In this document: piece by piece, positions 54,867 through 64,000 of the stretch
Position numbering within the stretch: position 1 is the first letter of the stretch
Layout of the letters: every line of letters begins with the position of its first letter
Assembly (NCBI GenBank): GCA_963700785.1
Contig: CAVOYZ010000010.1
Span: forward strand, 372,001 to 436,000
Origin: CAXMST01 sp963700785
GTDB taxonomy: Bacteria; Actinomycetota; Thermoleophilia; Solirubrobacterales; 70-9
Reading direction: 5' to 3'
Length of the DNA: 64,000 bases
Notes under the pieces: model-generated
The model's input: only the letters and a program-made list of their open reading frames with translations
What the model was told of the DNA's origin: nothing
Database searches by the model: none
Made by a program: the position numbers and the translations under genes

Positions 54867-55781
54867 ATGAAGCTCGAGGGCGTCCATCACGTAACTGCGA
54901 TCACCGCCGACGGCCAGAGGAATCTCGACTTCTACGCGGGGGTGCTCGGCCTGCGCCTGGTGAAGAAGACGGTCAACCAGGACGAGCCGAGCGTCTACCA
55001 CCTGTTCTACGCCGACGAGCTCGGGTCGGCGGGCTCCGACATCACCTTCTTCGAGTTCCCGGGCGCGCCGCGGGGTCGGGCGGGGGCGGGAATGGTCCAC
55101 ACGGTCGGCTGGCGGGTCGCCTCGGAGCAGGCGCTCGACTTTTGGGCCGAGCGCCTCGGCCAGGCGGGGATCGAGGTGCGACGACAGGACCGGACCCTCG
55201 ATTTCTCCGATCCCGAGGGTCTCGGTCAGCAGCTGCGCGTGGTAGCGACCGACGACGAGCCGCTGATCGCCGATCACCCCGAGGTGCCTGCCGACGTCGC
55301 CCTCCAGGGTTTCGACGGCGTGCGCGCGTTCGCGACGGCGCCCGCCGCCAGCACGCCGCTGCTCGAGGAGCTGGGGTTCCGGGCGGCGGCGGACGGCTGG
55401 GAGGCGCGCGGCGACTCGAGAGGCGGGCTCTACGCCTACGACGAGCCGCCGGCGGAGCGCGGGCTGAACGGTGCCGGCACCGTCCATCACGTCGCCTGGG
55501 CATCGAGGCCGGAGCAGCTCGACGACTGGCGCGGCCAGGTCGCCCGGGGTGGCGGCCAGCCGACGCCGGTGATCGACCGCTTCTATTTTCGCTCGGTCTA
55601 CTTCCGCGAGCCGAGCGGGGTGCTGTTCGAGATCGCGACGCTCGGCCCGGGCTTCGCCGTCGACGAGCCGCTCGAGTCGCTGGGGGAGAGGCTCTCCCTG
55701 CCACCGGACTTCGAGCACCTTCGCGACCGGATTGAGCCGGCGCTGACGCCGCTGCGCAACCCCCGGGCGGTGGCGTCTTGA
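54867..55781 (+). CDS. Ring-cleaving dioxygenase (VOC superfamily), MhqO-like
   Basis: The 304-residue protein from ATG 54867 (RBS GAGGAGGAAG) contains two tandem VOC modules, beginning EGVHHVTAIT and NGAGTVHHVAW. Metal ligands fit a 2-His-1-Glu site: His in the first strand of a module and Glu in GVLFEIATLGP. It belongs to the hydroquinone-dioxygenase-like group (LinE/MhqA/MhqO). In Bacillus these are induced by catechol and quinones and open or detoxify the ring. The start overlaps no gene; the esterase gene overlaps its stop. Confidence 0.88.
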   Translation: MKLEGVHHVTAITADGQRNLDFYAGVLGLRLVKKTVNQDEPSVYHLFYADELGSAGSDITFFEFPGAPRGRAGAGMVHTVGWRVASEQALDFWAERLGQAGIEVRRQDRTLDFSDPEGLGQQLRVVATDDEPLIADHPEVPADVALQGFDGVRAFATAPAASTPLLEELGFRAAADGWEARGDSRGGLYAYDEPPAERGLNGAGTVHHVAWASRPEQLDDWRGQVARGGGQPTPVIDRFYFRSVYFREPSGVLFEIATLGPGFAVDEPLESLGERLSLPPDFEHLRDRIEPALTPLRNPRAVAS

Positions 55782-56455
55782 ACGGCGTCGTCGCCGGCGA
55801 CGTCGATCTCAGGATCCGGCCGCCGGCCGGCGATCCCGAGGGGGCGCTGATCCTCAACCACGGGCGCGGCACGGACGAGAACGACCTCTTCGGACTGCTC
55901 GACGAACTCGATCCGGCCCGGCGCCTGCTCGGCGCGACGACGGGGGCTCCGCTTCGTGGCATTCCGCCCGGTGGACGCCACTGGTACATCGTCGAGCGCG
56001 TCGGCTACCCGCACCCAGAGACGTTTCAACTCTCCTACCGGCTGCTGACCGAGAGCCTCGATCAGCTGCTCGCCGAGAACTCGCTCGACTGGTCGCAGGC
56101 GGTGATCGGTGGTTTCTCGCAGGGCGCGGTGATGTCGTACGCCGTTGCCCTGGGGGCCGGCCGACCGCTGCCGGCGGGGCTGATCGCCCTCTCCGGCTTC
56201 ATCCCCGAGGTCGAGGGCTGGGAGCCCGATTTCGCCGGCCGCGGGTCACTGCCGACCCTGGTTCATCACGGTGCGCGGGACCCGGTGATCTCGGTCGCCT
56301 TCGGCCGCGCCGCGGCGAACAGCCTGAGGGCGGGTGGCATCGACGCCACCTACCTCGAGACCGAGGCGGCTCACTCGCTGCCGCCCGAGGTGATCGATCC
56401 CGCGCGCCGGACCATCGATCGGGCGATCCGCTCTGCGACGGGGGCCGGCTCCTAG
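55778..56455 (+). CDS. Phospholipase/carboxylesterase-like alpha/beta hydrolase, MhqD-like
   Basis: The 225-residue hydrolase from TTG 55778 overlaps the dioxygenase stop. The nucleophile elbow is GGFSQGAVMS (Ser in GFSQG), the oxyanion strand has LILNHGRGTDENDLF, and the late acid and His are in HHGARDPVISV and EAAHSLPPEV. This is the YpwA/MhqD-type carboxylesterase group. With MarR and the MhqO-like enzyme it completes an mhq-like trio for aromatic or quinone stress. Confidence 0.85.
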   Translation: MNGVVAGDVDLRIRPPAGDPEGALILNHGRGTDENDLFGLLDELDPARRLLGATTGAPLRGIPPGGRHWYIVERVGYPHPETFQLSYRLLTESLDQLLAENSLDWSQAVIGGFSQGAVMSYAVALGAGRPLPAGLIALSGFIPEVEGWEPDFAGRGSLPTLVHHGARDPVISVAFGRAAANSLRAGGIDATYLETEAAHSLPPEVIDPARRTIDRAIRSATGAGS

Positions 56456-56460
56456 GTTGA

Positions 56461-57672
56461 TCAGGCGGTCGAGGGGGCCGGCGCCCGGCGCAGCAGCAGG
56501 GTGGCCATCACGACCGTGCCGAGCCCGAGGGCCCCTGCCATCGCGAAGGCGAGGCCGTAGCCGCCGACGACCGCGGCGACGCCCGCGAGCGGGGCGCCGA
56601 TACCCATGCCGACGTCGAAGAACGCGGTGAAGGTGCCCATCGCGGCGCCGCGCCGGTCGTCGGGGACCGCGTTGACGACCAGCAGCGCAAGCGACGGGAA
56701 CAGCAGGGCGAAGCCGCCGCCCATCGCCGCCGCCCCGACCAGCGCGACCGGGAGCGAGTGCGCCGCCGCGACGACGAACAGGCCGCCGGCCTGAACCAGC
56801 CCCGCGCCCGCTGCCGTCTCGGCGCCGCCGAGGCGATCCGGGATTCCGCCGCCGACCAGCCGCACGGTGACGACGGTGACGGCGAAGGCCGCGAAGACGA
56901 GCGCCCCGTGGCCGATGCCGCGCTGATCGACGTGCAGGACGATGAACGCGGCGAGGGTTGCGTAGCCGACGACCGTCAGGGCCAGCGCCAGGCCCGGGCG
57001 AAGCGCCTCCGGGGCGATCAGGCCCCGCAGCCGCCGGCGCAGGCTGATCCGCTCGGCGACCGCCGGCGGTGTGTAGCTCTCAGGGATCCGGGTGGCGATC
57101 AGCGCTCCGACCAGGGGAGCAGCCGCCGCGAATGCCCAGACGGCCTCGAAGCTCGATGCCCGCAGCAGGGCATCTCCGATCGGCGGCCCCAGCGAGAGCC
57201 CTCCCCAGATCGCGAGCCCGTAGAGCCCGATGATCCGTCCGCGCCGGTCCGGCGGCGACATGTCGACGATCCAGGCGGCGCCGGCGGTGTAGACCATGCC
57301 CTCCCCGGCCCCGAGGAAGAGCCGGGTCACGACCAGTCCGCCGACGCCGGTCGGGATGAACAGCAGCAGCCCGGAGAGGCTGGTGAGCAGGGCGCCGACG
57401 ACGACGACCGGCTTGCGCCCGCGGGCGTCCGCGAAGGCGCCGCCGATCGGCCTGAACAGCAGCCCGGTCGCGGCGAAGGCGCCGGTGACCACGCCGACGG
57501 CGACGTCGCCGCTGCCGATCGGGCCGGTCACGTACTTGGGCAGCACCGGGAGCGTTGCGCCGATCGTCAGCAGGCCGAGGCCGGTGACGACGAAGATCCC
57601 GGCGAACGCGACCCGGTCGGGTGTCATCGTTGGCCGGAAGCGACCGGCGGGCCGGCGGCCGGGTTCGCTCAC
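56461..57672 (-). CDS. Major facilitator superfamily transporter
   Basis: The 403-residue protein has 12 predicted helices. Motif A appears as RPIGGAFADARGRKPVVVVG after helix 2 and a second version after helix 8 (RLVGGGIPDRLGG). It resembles drug/proton exporters. It overlaps the acyl-CoA synthetase gene by ATGA at 57669, so a shared pathway, such as export of a carboxylate or related product, is possible. The substrate is unknown. Confidence 0.85.
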   Translation of the reverse strand: MSEPGRRPAGRFRPTMTPDRVAFAGIFVVTGLGLLTIGATLPVLPKYVTGPIGSGDVAVGVVTGAFAATGLLFRPIGGAFADARGRKPVVVVGALLTSLSGLLLFIPTGVGGLVVTRLFLGAGEGMVYTAGAAWIVDMSPPDRRGRIIGLYGLAIWGGLSLGPPIGDALLRASSFEAVWAFAAAAPLVGALIATRIPESYTPPAVAERISLRRRLRGLIAPEALRPGLALALTVVGYATLAAFIVLHVDQRGIGHGALVFAAFAVTVVTVRLVGGGIPDRLGGAETAAGAGLVQAGGLFVVAAAHSLPVALVGAAAMGGGFALLFPSLALLVVNAVPDDRRGAAMGTFTAFFDVGMGIGAPLAGVAAVVGGYGLAFAMAGALGLGTVVMATLLLRRAPAPSTA

Positions 57673-59117
57673 GCGCTCTCGCGGGCGCGCAGATCAGCCC
57701 GCCGGATCTTGCCGCTCGCCGTCTTCGGCAGCTCCATGGCGAAGGCGACGATCCGCGGGTACTTGTAGGGCGCGGTCGTTCGCTTGACGTGGTCCTGGAT
57801 CTCGCGGGCGAGCTCCTCCGAGGGCTCGGCGTCGCGGAGGACGACGACGGCCTTGACGACCGAGCCCCGCTCCTCGTCCGGCGCCGCGATCGCGGCGGCC
57901 TCGGCGACGTCCGGATGGCTGAGCAGCGCCGACTCGACCTCGAACGGTCCGATCCGATAGCCGGAGGAGATGATCACGTCGTCGGCCCGGCCGTCGAACC
58001 ACAGGTACCCGTCCGCGTCCTCGCTGACCAGGTCGCCGGTTCGCCACCAATCGACGTCGGGCGGCGGGGAGCCGATGTAGTGGCTGAAGAACGTCGGGCA
58101 GCTGCGCGTCTCGAGCACCAGCTCGCCCTCGTCGATCCGCAGGTTGACCCCCGGCAGCGCCGTGCCCATCGAGCCCTCCCTGACGTCGGCGCCGGCGAGC
58201 GACCCCGTCAGCGCCCCGGTCTCCGTCTGGCCGTAGCCGTCGTGGATCTCGAGCCCGGTCCCCTCGCGGAAGGCTCGCATTACCTCCGGGTTGAGCGGCT
58301 CACCGGCCGAGACCAGGCGGCGCAGGCTCGCGACCGGCCGCAACTCGGTGCGCTTCGCCAGGATCCGGTACTCGGTCGGGGCCTGGCAGAGGGTGTTGAC
58401 GCCCTCGCGCTCGCACAGCCGAAGCCGCTCGTCGGGGTCGAAGCGACCCTCGTGGATGAAGGCGACCGCACCGCACAGCCAGGGCGCGATGAAGGCGTTG
58501 CGGGCCGACTTCGACCAGCCCGTCGCCGCCGTGCACCAGGCGATCTCCCCGGCGCGGGCGCCGAACCAGTGCTCCGCCTGCACCGCCTGGCCGCCGAGGT
58601 AGCGCTGCGGGTGGACCGCCGCCCGCGACTCGCCGGTGGTGCCGGAGGTGAAGACGATCATCGCCGGGTCGGACGGGCCCAGCTCGCTCGGCTCGGCGGG
58701 CGGGTCCTGGGCCCGGTCCTCGTCGAGGACCAGGGCGACGTCCTCGAGCGTCATGTAGGGGACGCCGTCCGGCAGCTCGGCCAGGTAGCGCGCCTCGCCG
58801 ACGGCGAGCCTCGGGTTCGCAACGCTCACCCGGTGGGCCAGGTCCCGGCGCCGCAGCTGGGTGTTGCACGGCAGCGCAACCGCGCCGATCCGAAAGCAGG
58901 CCAGCATCGTCAGCACCCACTCGGCGCGGCTGCCGATCAGGGTCATGACGACGTCGCCACGGCCGACGCCGCGGGCAACGAGCGCCCCGGAGAGGCCGCC
59001 GCTTCGTGCGATCAACTCGCCGAAGCCCCAGACACGGCGTTCGCCGGATTCGCTCAGTGCGATCAGCGCCGGCCGGGCGGCGGGGAAGTTCTCGAGCACG
59101 TCTTCGACGAAGTTCAT
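57669..59117 (-). CDS. Acyl-CoA synthetase (AMP-binding enzyme)
   Basis: The protein is 482 residues from ATG 59117; a longer in-frame opening reaches 59219 but homology starts here. It has the P-loop FTSGTTGESRA, the adenine motif DGYGQTETG, WWRTGDL with the ribose-binding Asp, the hinge RADDVIISSGYRIGPFEVE, and the catalytic Lys in PKTASGKIRR. It resembles medium-chain acyl-CoA or benzoate-type ligases (WCTAATGWSKSARNAF). It activates an acid to its CoA thioester. It is co-translated with an MFS transporter. Confidence 0.9.
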   Translation of the reverse strand: MNFVEDVLENFPAARPALIALSESGERRVWGFGELIARSGGLSGALVARGVGRGDVVMTLIGSRAEWVLTMLACFRIGAVALPCNTQLRRRDLAHRVSVANPRLAVGEARYLAELPDGVPYMTLEDVALVLDEDRAQDPPAEPSELGPSDPAMIVFTSGTTGESRAAVHPQRYLGGQAVQAEHWFGARAGEIAWCTAATGWSKSARNAFIAPWLCGAVAFIHEGRFDPDERLRLCEREGVNTLCQAPTEYRILAKRTELRPVASLRRLVSAGEPLNPEVMRAFREGTGLEIHDGYGQTETGALTGSLAGADVREGSMGTALPGVNLRIDEGELVLETRSCPTFFSHYIGSPPPDVDWWRTGDLVSEDADGYLWFDGRADDVIISSGYRIGPFEVESALLSHPDVAEAAAIAAPDEERGSVVKAVVVLRDAEPSEELAREIQDHVKRTTAPYKYPRIVAFAMELPKTASGKIRRADLRARESA

Positions 59118-59304
59118 GGCGGTGGTTGCGTCCCCGTGGCGGGCGCAAACCGTACCGATCGGGATCGAGGTCGATGTTGCGATCGGAGCAAGAGCGTCCG
59201 CGTCCCGGTCCCCGATCATCGCGGCGCAGAGGCCGATCCGTTCAATAGGCTGCCGAGCTCAGCCGCCGGCCCTGGCTGGACCAGCTAACGAGGAGGGAAC
59301 TGGA

Positions 59305-59667
59305 ATGAGTCGTCGCCGATCCGCATCGCTGCTCGCCCTGCTCGCGACCGGCCTGCTCGCGACCGCGCTGCTCGCGGGGTGCAGTGCCTCGGGTGAGCTC
59401 TCGATCGGTGGGAAGTCGCTCGATCCCGGCGACGTCGAGCAGACGATCTCCGCCGGCCTCGGCGATCAGGCGGACCTCCCCGACCCGGAGGTCGACTGCG
59501 CCGGAATCGAGGACATCGATGTCGAGTCGGGCAGCGAGTTCGCCTGCACCGGAACCGCGCCGAACGGGGAGCAGTTCCGGATCAACGTGACGCTCACCGA
59601 TGACGAGGGCGGCTATCGCTACGAGGTGCCACCCGCCAACGAGCCGGGCCCGGGCGCCGGCGCCTGA
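59305..59667 (+). CDS. DUF4333-like lipoprotein
   Basis: This 120-residue protein starts at ATG 59305 behind AGGAGGG. The signal peptide ends in LLAGC (lipobox Cys near residue 26). The mature domain has DVEQTISAGLGDQADLPDPEVDCAG, ESGSEFACTGTAPNGEQFRINVTLTDDEGGYRYE: two Cys and a beta-rich fold typical of DUF4333. The family occurs mostly in actinobacteria and its role is unknown. It is anchored on the outer face of the membrane. Confidence 0.85.
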   Translation: MSRRRSASLLALLATGLLATALLAGCSASGELSIGGKSLDPGDVEQTISAGLGDQADLPDPEVDCAGIEDIDVESGSEFACTGTAPNGEQFRINVTLTDDEGGYRYEVPPANEPGPGAGA

Positions 59668-59709
59668 CCAGCGTTCCTGGGCCGCTGCGGCGACCGCGAG
59701 CGACGCGAC

Positions 59710-60120
59710 TCACCCCTCCGGCACGAGTGCGATCCCGGTCAGGCCGAGCCCGAGCATGCGGAACTCGCCGCGCCCCCTGCGGACCGGAGCGCGGAGCTCG
59801 AGAGACGAGAAGGGGCTGCATCTCGGACGGCGCCGGGGGCGGCTCGACCGTTCCTTCGAGGAGGACGCTGCCTTCGCCCCATGGCGGGCCAGGCGCGTCT
59901 CGTCCCGCGGTCACCTGAAGGTCGACGTCACGGCCGTTCAGGCTGAGCCGGGCGACGTCGACGTGTCTTCGCTCCAGGCGCGGATGCAGCGCTCGGCGAT
60001 CCCTCTCGTGAACTCGAGCGGGATCAGGATCGAGTAGCGGGCCCCGCTCGCGGCAACCGGGTCCTCGGAACCGACCGCCTCCCCTTCTTGTCGCTCCGGG
60101 TGATCGAGGGCCGGCGCCAA
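59710..60120 (-). CDS. Conserved-looking protein of unknown function, two frameshifts
   Basis: Three frames appear to form one protein: GARYSILIPLEFTRGIAERCIRAWSED, then (shift near 59965-59975) HVDVARLSLNGRDVDLQVTAG, PPWGEGSVLLEGTVEPPPAPSE and QPLLVSRAP, then (shift near 59780-59800) GEFRMLGLGLTGIALVPEG with stop at 59710. The total is 137 codons, so the shifts cancel. TTG 60120 is a tentative start. Strand-rich composition; no family recognised. It lies just after the ferredoxin gene on the same strand. Confidence 0.4.
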
Positions 60121-60129
60121 GCGAGACGC

Positions 60130-60378
60130 CTACTCGTAGAGCCTGACGATGCGCACGCCGCCGTCAGGGGCGGCGTCGACGCAGAGGTTGCAGAGCACGC
60201 ACTCGTCGAGGTTCTGCTCGACGACCCCGACGCCGGAGTCGGTCGCCTCGAAGATGTCGACCGGGCAGACCTCCTCGAGCTTCTTCGCCAGCTCGACGTC
60301 GGAGGCGATCGCCTCGTCGACCTCGACGGTGATGAAGATCCCCTGCAGCTGCTCGCCCGGGTCGGTCGGGTCAGGCAT
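60130..60378 (-). CDS. 4Fe-4S ferredoxin-like protein, FixX-type Cys spacing
   Basis: This 82-residue protein starts at ATG 60378, overlapping the sucD stop. Four Cys are present: C38 in VCPVDIFEA, then C60, C63 and C66 in ECVLCNLC. That order (a CP motif first, then C-x2-C-x2-C) fits a single 4Fe-4S cluster, as in FixX-like ferredoxins, and not the tandem 2[4Fe-4S] type. It would carry electrons in the cytoplasm. Its place in the sucCD operon suggests a link to 2-oxoacid oxidation or to a flavoprotein dehydrogenase. Confidence 0.75.
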   Translation of the reverse strand: MPDPTDPGEQLQGIFITVEVDEAIASDVELAKKLEEVCPVDIFEATDSGVGVVEQNLDECVLCNLCVDAAPDGGVRIVRLYE

Positions 60379-61283
60379 CGAGTTGCTCCTTGACCCGGTC
60401 GGGGATCTCGTCGATCCGCTCGACGACCGGAATCCCGGCCTCCTCGAGCCGTGGCGATCTTCTCGGTCGCGGAGTCCTCCTTGCCCTCGACGATCGTGCC
60501 GGCGTGACCGAAGCTCATGCCCTGCATCTCCTCGTCGTCCATGAAGCGGCCGGCCATGAAGGCGACGATCGGCAGCTTCGAGTCGTTCTGCTCGCGCCAG
60601 TCGACCAGCTCAGCCTCCATCCGCCCGCCCGGCTCCGTGTAGATCACGATCGCCTTGGTCTGCTGGTCCTCCTCGAACAGCGGCATCAGCTCGGCGTAGG
60701 TGGAGCCGATGATCGCGTCGCCGCCGATCGAGATCGCGGTCGAAACGCCGAGCCCCGCTGCCGTCAGGGTCGAGGAGATCTCGGTCGTCATCCCCCCTGA
60801 GCGGCTCATGACCCCGACCGGACCCGGCTTGTAGGCCTTGGCCGCGTCCTTCGCGGGACCGCCGATGCCGCCCATCTTCGCGACGCCGGGCGCGATCAGC
60901 CCGAGGCAGTTGGGGCCGATGATCCGGGCGCCGCGCTCGTTCGCGAGCTCGACCATCTCGGCCACGTCCCGGCGCGGGATCCGCTCGGTGACGACGACGA
61001 TCAGCTTGACGCCGTTCTCGATCGCCTCGAACACGGCGTCCTTGGTGAAGGCGGGGGGGACGGTCGCGACGGCGCCGTCGATCGGCCCGCCATGATGGGC
61101 CACCGCCTGCTCGACCGTGTCGAAGACGGGCACCCCGTGGACCTCGCGGCCCTTGCGACCGGGGGTGACGCCGGCGACGATCTTCGACCCGAAGTCGAGG
61201 CACTCCCGGGTCAGGTTCACGGCCTCGCGCCCGGTGATGCCCTGGACCAGGAAGGTGAAGTCCTCGTTCAGCAGCACCGACAT
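60371..61283 (-). CDS. sucD: Succinate-CoA ligase alpha subunit, frameshifted near the C-terminus
   Basis: From ATG 61283 the protein shows FLVQGITGREAVNLT, VAGVTPGRKGREVHGVPVFDT and IGPNCLGLIAPGVAKMGG. Next comes the catalytic region GPVGVMSRSGGMTTEI, GGDAIIGSTY, and FGHAGTIVEGKEDSA with the phospho-His in GHAG. A single extra base near 60445-60452 breaks the frame; removing it gives LEEAGIPVVERIDEIPDRV and a stop at 60371. Reconstructed length ~304 residues. It forms the ADP- or GDP-linked TCA cycle ligase with SucC, whose stop overlaps its start at 61283. Confidence 0.9.
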
Positions 61284-62497
61284 CAGGCCGCCTCCCCCTG
61301 GACCTTGGCGACCGCGCGTCCCGCCGCCTCCCACATCGAGACCGAGCGATCGCAGTACTCGACCCCGTAGCGGTCGAGGATCTTCGAGCCCTCGTCCTCC
61401 CACGCACCGGGGATCCTGAAGATCACGATCGTCTCGGCGGGGTCCTTGCCCAGCTCCAGGCAGGCCTTGATCACGCCGCGGGCGACGATGTCGACGCGGG
61501 TGTTGGAGACGATCGACATCATCACGGCGATCTTCTCGACGCCGTCCTTCTGCAGCACCTGCTTGGCGAGACCGCAGGACTTGGCGACCGATGGATTGCC
61601 GCCGATCTCGGCGTAGTTCGCCGGCTTTCCGCCCTGCGAGCGGACCGCGTCGGTCAGCGTCAGCGATCCGCCGCCGGCGCCGATCACGAGTCCGAGGTTG
61701 CCGTGGAAGCCGTGGTCCTTGCCCTGGATTACGCCGCGGTGGTCGGCAGCATCGATCGCCTTCACGTTCCGCTCGAACTCGGACGGCTCATACATCTCGC
61801 GCGGCTCGGAGAGATCGACGCCGATCTCGGAGAGCACCCGCTTGTGGCGGCCGACCGCCTCGTCCTCCATCTCCATGTGGGCGTCGAGAGCGACGAAGCT
61901 GCCGTCGGCGAGGCGCGCGAGCGGGTTGATCTCCGCGAGGGTCATGTCGTAGTCGCGCTGCAGCCGTGCGAGCGAGGCGAGAACCCGGCTCGCGCGGCCC
62001 AGCTCCGGGCCGGTCATGCCGCAGCGGGCGACGGTCTCCTTGGCTTGGAAGTCGGCGATCGGGTGGAGGTTGGAGAGGTGGCCGCGGCCGACGTGGTCGG
62101 GATGCTCGGCGGCGACCTGCTCGATGTCGATCCCGCCCATGTCGCTGAACAGCATCATCGGGCGCTTCGCGCGGCCGTCCCAGAGCACCGCGGCGTAGTA
62201 CTCCTGCTCGACCTCGGCCTTCGGGTCGACGAGCACGCCGACCGGCTTGTGGCCGCCGATCTCGAGCTCGAGGATCTCTGCGGCGTGCTCGGCTGCCTGC
62301 TCCGGGGTATCGGCGAACTTGACCCCGCCGGCCTTCATCCGCCCCCCGGTCAGCACCTGCGACTTGACCACGGTCGGGCCGTCGATCCCGGCGGCCGCGT
62401 CTCGGGCCTGCTCGGGGCTGGTGCAGAACCCGTAGCTGGTCACCGGGATGCCGGCCCTCTCGACCAGACGGCGTGATTCGAATTCGTAGAAGCGCAT
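61283..62497 (-). CDS. sucC: Succinate-CoA ligase beta subunit
   Basis: The 404-residue protein has an ATP-grasp fold (KSQVLTGGRMKAGGVKFADTP, EQEYYAAVLWD, LAEINPLARLADGSFVALDAHMEMEDEA) and a C-terminal ligase-CoA domain (GLVIGAGGGSLTLTDAVR, GGNPSVAKSCGLAKQVL). The VLTGGRMK loop has Met where many SucC have Gly (AGGRGK), and the overall sequence resembles the sucC-like subset that also includes malate-CoA ligase. Succinyl-CoA synthetase is the most likely role given sucD and PEP carboxykinase nearby. The start is ATG 62497. Confidence 0.88.
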   Translation of the reverse strand: MRFYEFESRRLVERAGIPVTSYGFCTSPEQARDAAAGIDGPTVVKSQVLTGGRMKAGGVKFADTPEQAAEHAAEILELEIGGHKPVGVLVDPKAEVEQEYYAAVLWDGRAKRPMMLFSDMGGIDIEQVAAEHPDHVGRGHLSNLHPIADFQAKETVARCGMTGPELGRASRVLASLARLQRDYDMTLAEINPLARLADGSFVALDAHMEMEDEAVGRHKRVLSEIGVDLSEPREMYEPSEFERNVKAIDAADHRGVIQGKDHGFHGNLGLVIGAGGGSLTLTDAVRSQGGKPANYAEIGGNPSVAKSCGLAKQVLQKDGVEKIAVMMSIVSNTRVDIVARGVIKACLELGKDPAETIVIFRIPGAWEDEGSKILDRYGVEYCDRSVSMWEAAGRAVAKVQGEAA

Positions 62498-62704
62498 GGG
62501 TCAGATGGGGGCGGCCGGGGGCCGCGAGGGCGGAACCCTACAAAGCGCCGCTGCACGGTGGTGTCACCCATGTGACTTCGTCGCGACGCCGGGTTCGGCA
62601 GAATCCGACCCCCACCGGGTCCGAGCCGCTTGTTCTCGACGCCGGACCCCGCGGCCCAACGGCAGACGAAAACCGCAGTAGCAAGAGAGGAGCTGTCTTC
62701 CACG

Positions 62705-64000
<1,296 letters not shown>

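Overview
This is a GC-rich (around 70%) bacterial chromosome segment with strong G/C bias at third codon positions. The gene set suggests an actinobacterium, most likely class Thermoleophilia (Solirubrobacterales-like). The pointers are a GTP-type PEP carboxykinase, a LexA gene with a GAAC-N4-GTTC operator, a CysM-Mec pair, several TANNNT boxes a few bases before start codons (leaderless style), and a System I cytochrome c maturation set. The lineage is inferred from gene content only; no rRNA or other phylogenetic marker was compared.

Layout. 1-5.7 kb: the end of an envelope polysaccharide locus (secreted protein fragment, O-antigen ligase-like protein with TPRs, polyprenyl-phosphate sugar transferase, two GT2 glycosyltransferases). 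5.7-8.3 kb: polar amino acid ABC transporter (binding protein, permease, ATPase). 8.4-10.4 kb: cysM, a Mec-type JAMM peptidase and a zinc-ribbon/DUF2007-like protein. 10.4-19.4 kb: two proteins of unknown role, hyuB-hyuA, nadB divergent from a histone-deacetylase-fold gene, and a coiled-coil/HhH protein. 19.5-24.9 kb: small pilin-like protein, rph-rdgB-CDF exporter operon, small proteins, and a secreted Ig-like protein. 24.9-32.1 kb: cytochrome c maturation genes in two blocks (ccmG-ccmH and ccmE-ccmF-ccmI-like) separated by tRNA-Gly(CCC) and small genes, then secG. 32.3-42.6 kb: a ClC channel, then a LAL/LuxR regulator and a CMD-family protein flanked by two paralogous cassettes (polytopic membrane protein plus membrane-anchored beta-propeller), and a haloalkane-dehalogenase-like hydrolase. 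43-45.3 kb: tRNA-Leu(GAG), lexA with promoter and SOS box, zinc ribbon, RNase P RNA with promoter and terminator, and an RlpA-like protein. 45.3-52.3 kb: a Cys-less CMD protein, glnA, a GT4 glycosyltransferase, a SnoaL-like protein, and a coupled DUF1800-DUF1501-cupredoxin operon. 52.3-59.7 kb: DUF255 protein, a MarR/ring-cleaving dioxygenase/esterase cluster resembling the mhq quinone-resistance genes, an MFS exporter with an acyl-CoA synthetase, and a lipoprotein. 59.7-64 kb: an unknown gene, a sucC-sucD-ferredoxin operon and, divergently, pckG, which runs off the end.

A striking property of the record is the number of single-base frameshifts in otherwise well-conserved genes: about 15 events in 12 loci, several of them compensating pairs. 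This looks more like consensus error in a noisy or low-coverage assembly than gene decay. Those genes are annotated as single loci with the shift position given.

The most interesting candidates for new biology are the duplicated membrane-protein/beta-propeller cassettes around the LAL regulator, the Tat-substrate DUF1501/DUF1800/cupredoxin operon, the Cys-type CcmE whose heme-motif Tyr is replaced by Phe, the CysM-Mec pair without CysO, and the ferredoxin fused by overlap to sucCD. No CRISPR array, transposase, integrase or prophage gene was seen.
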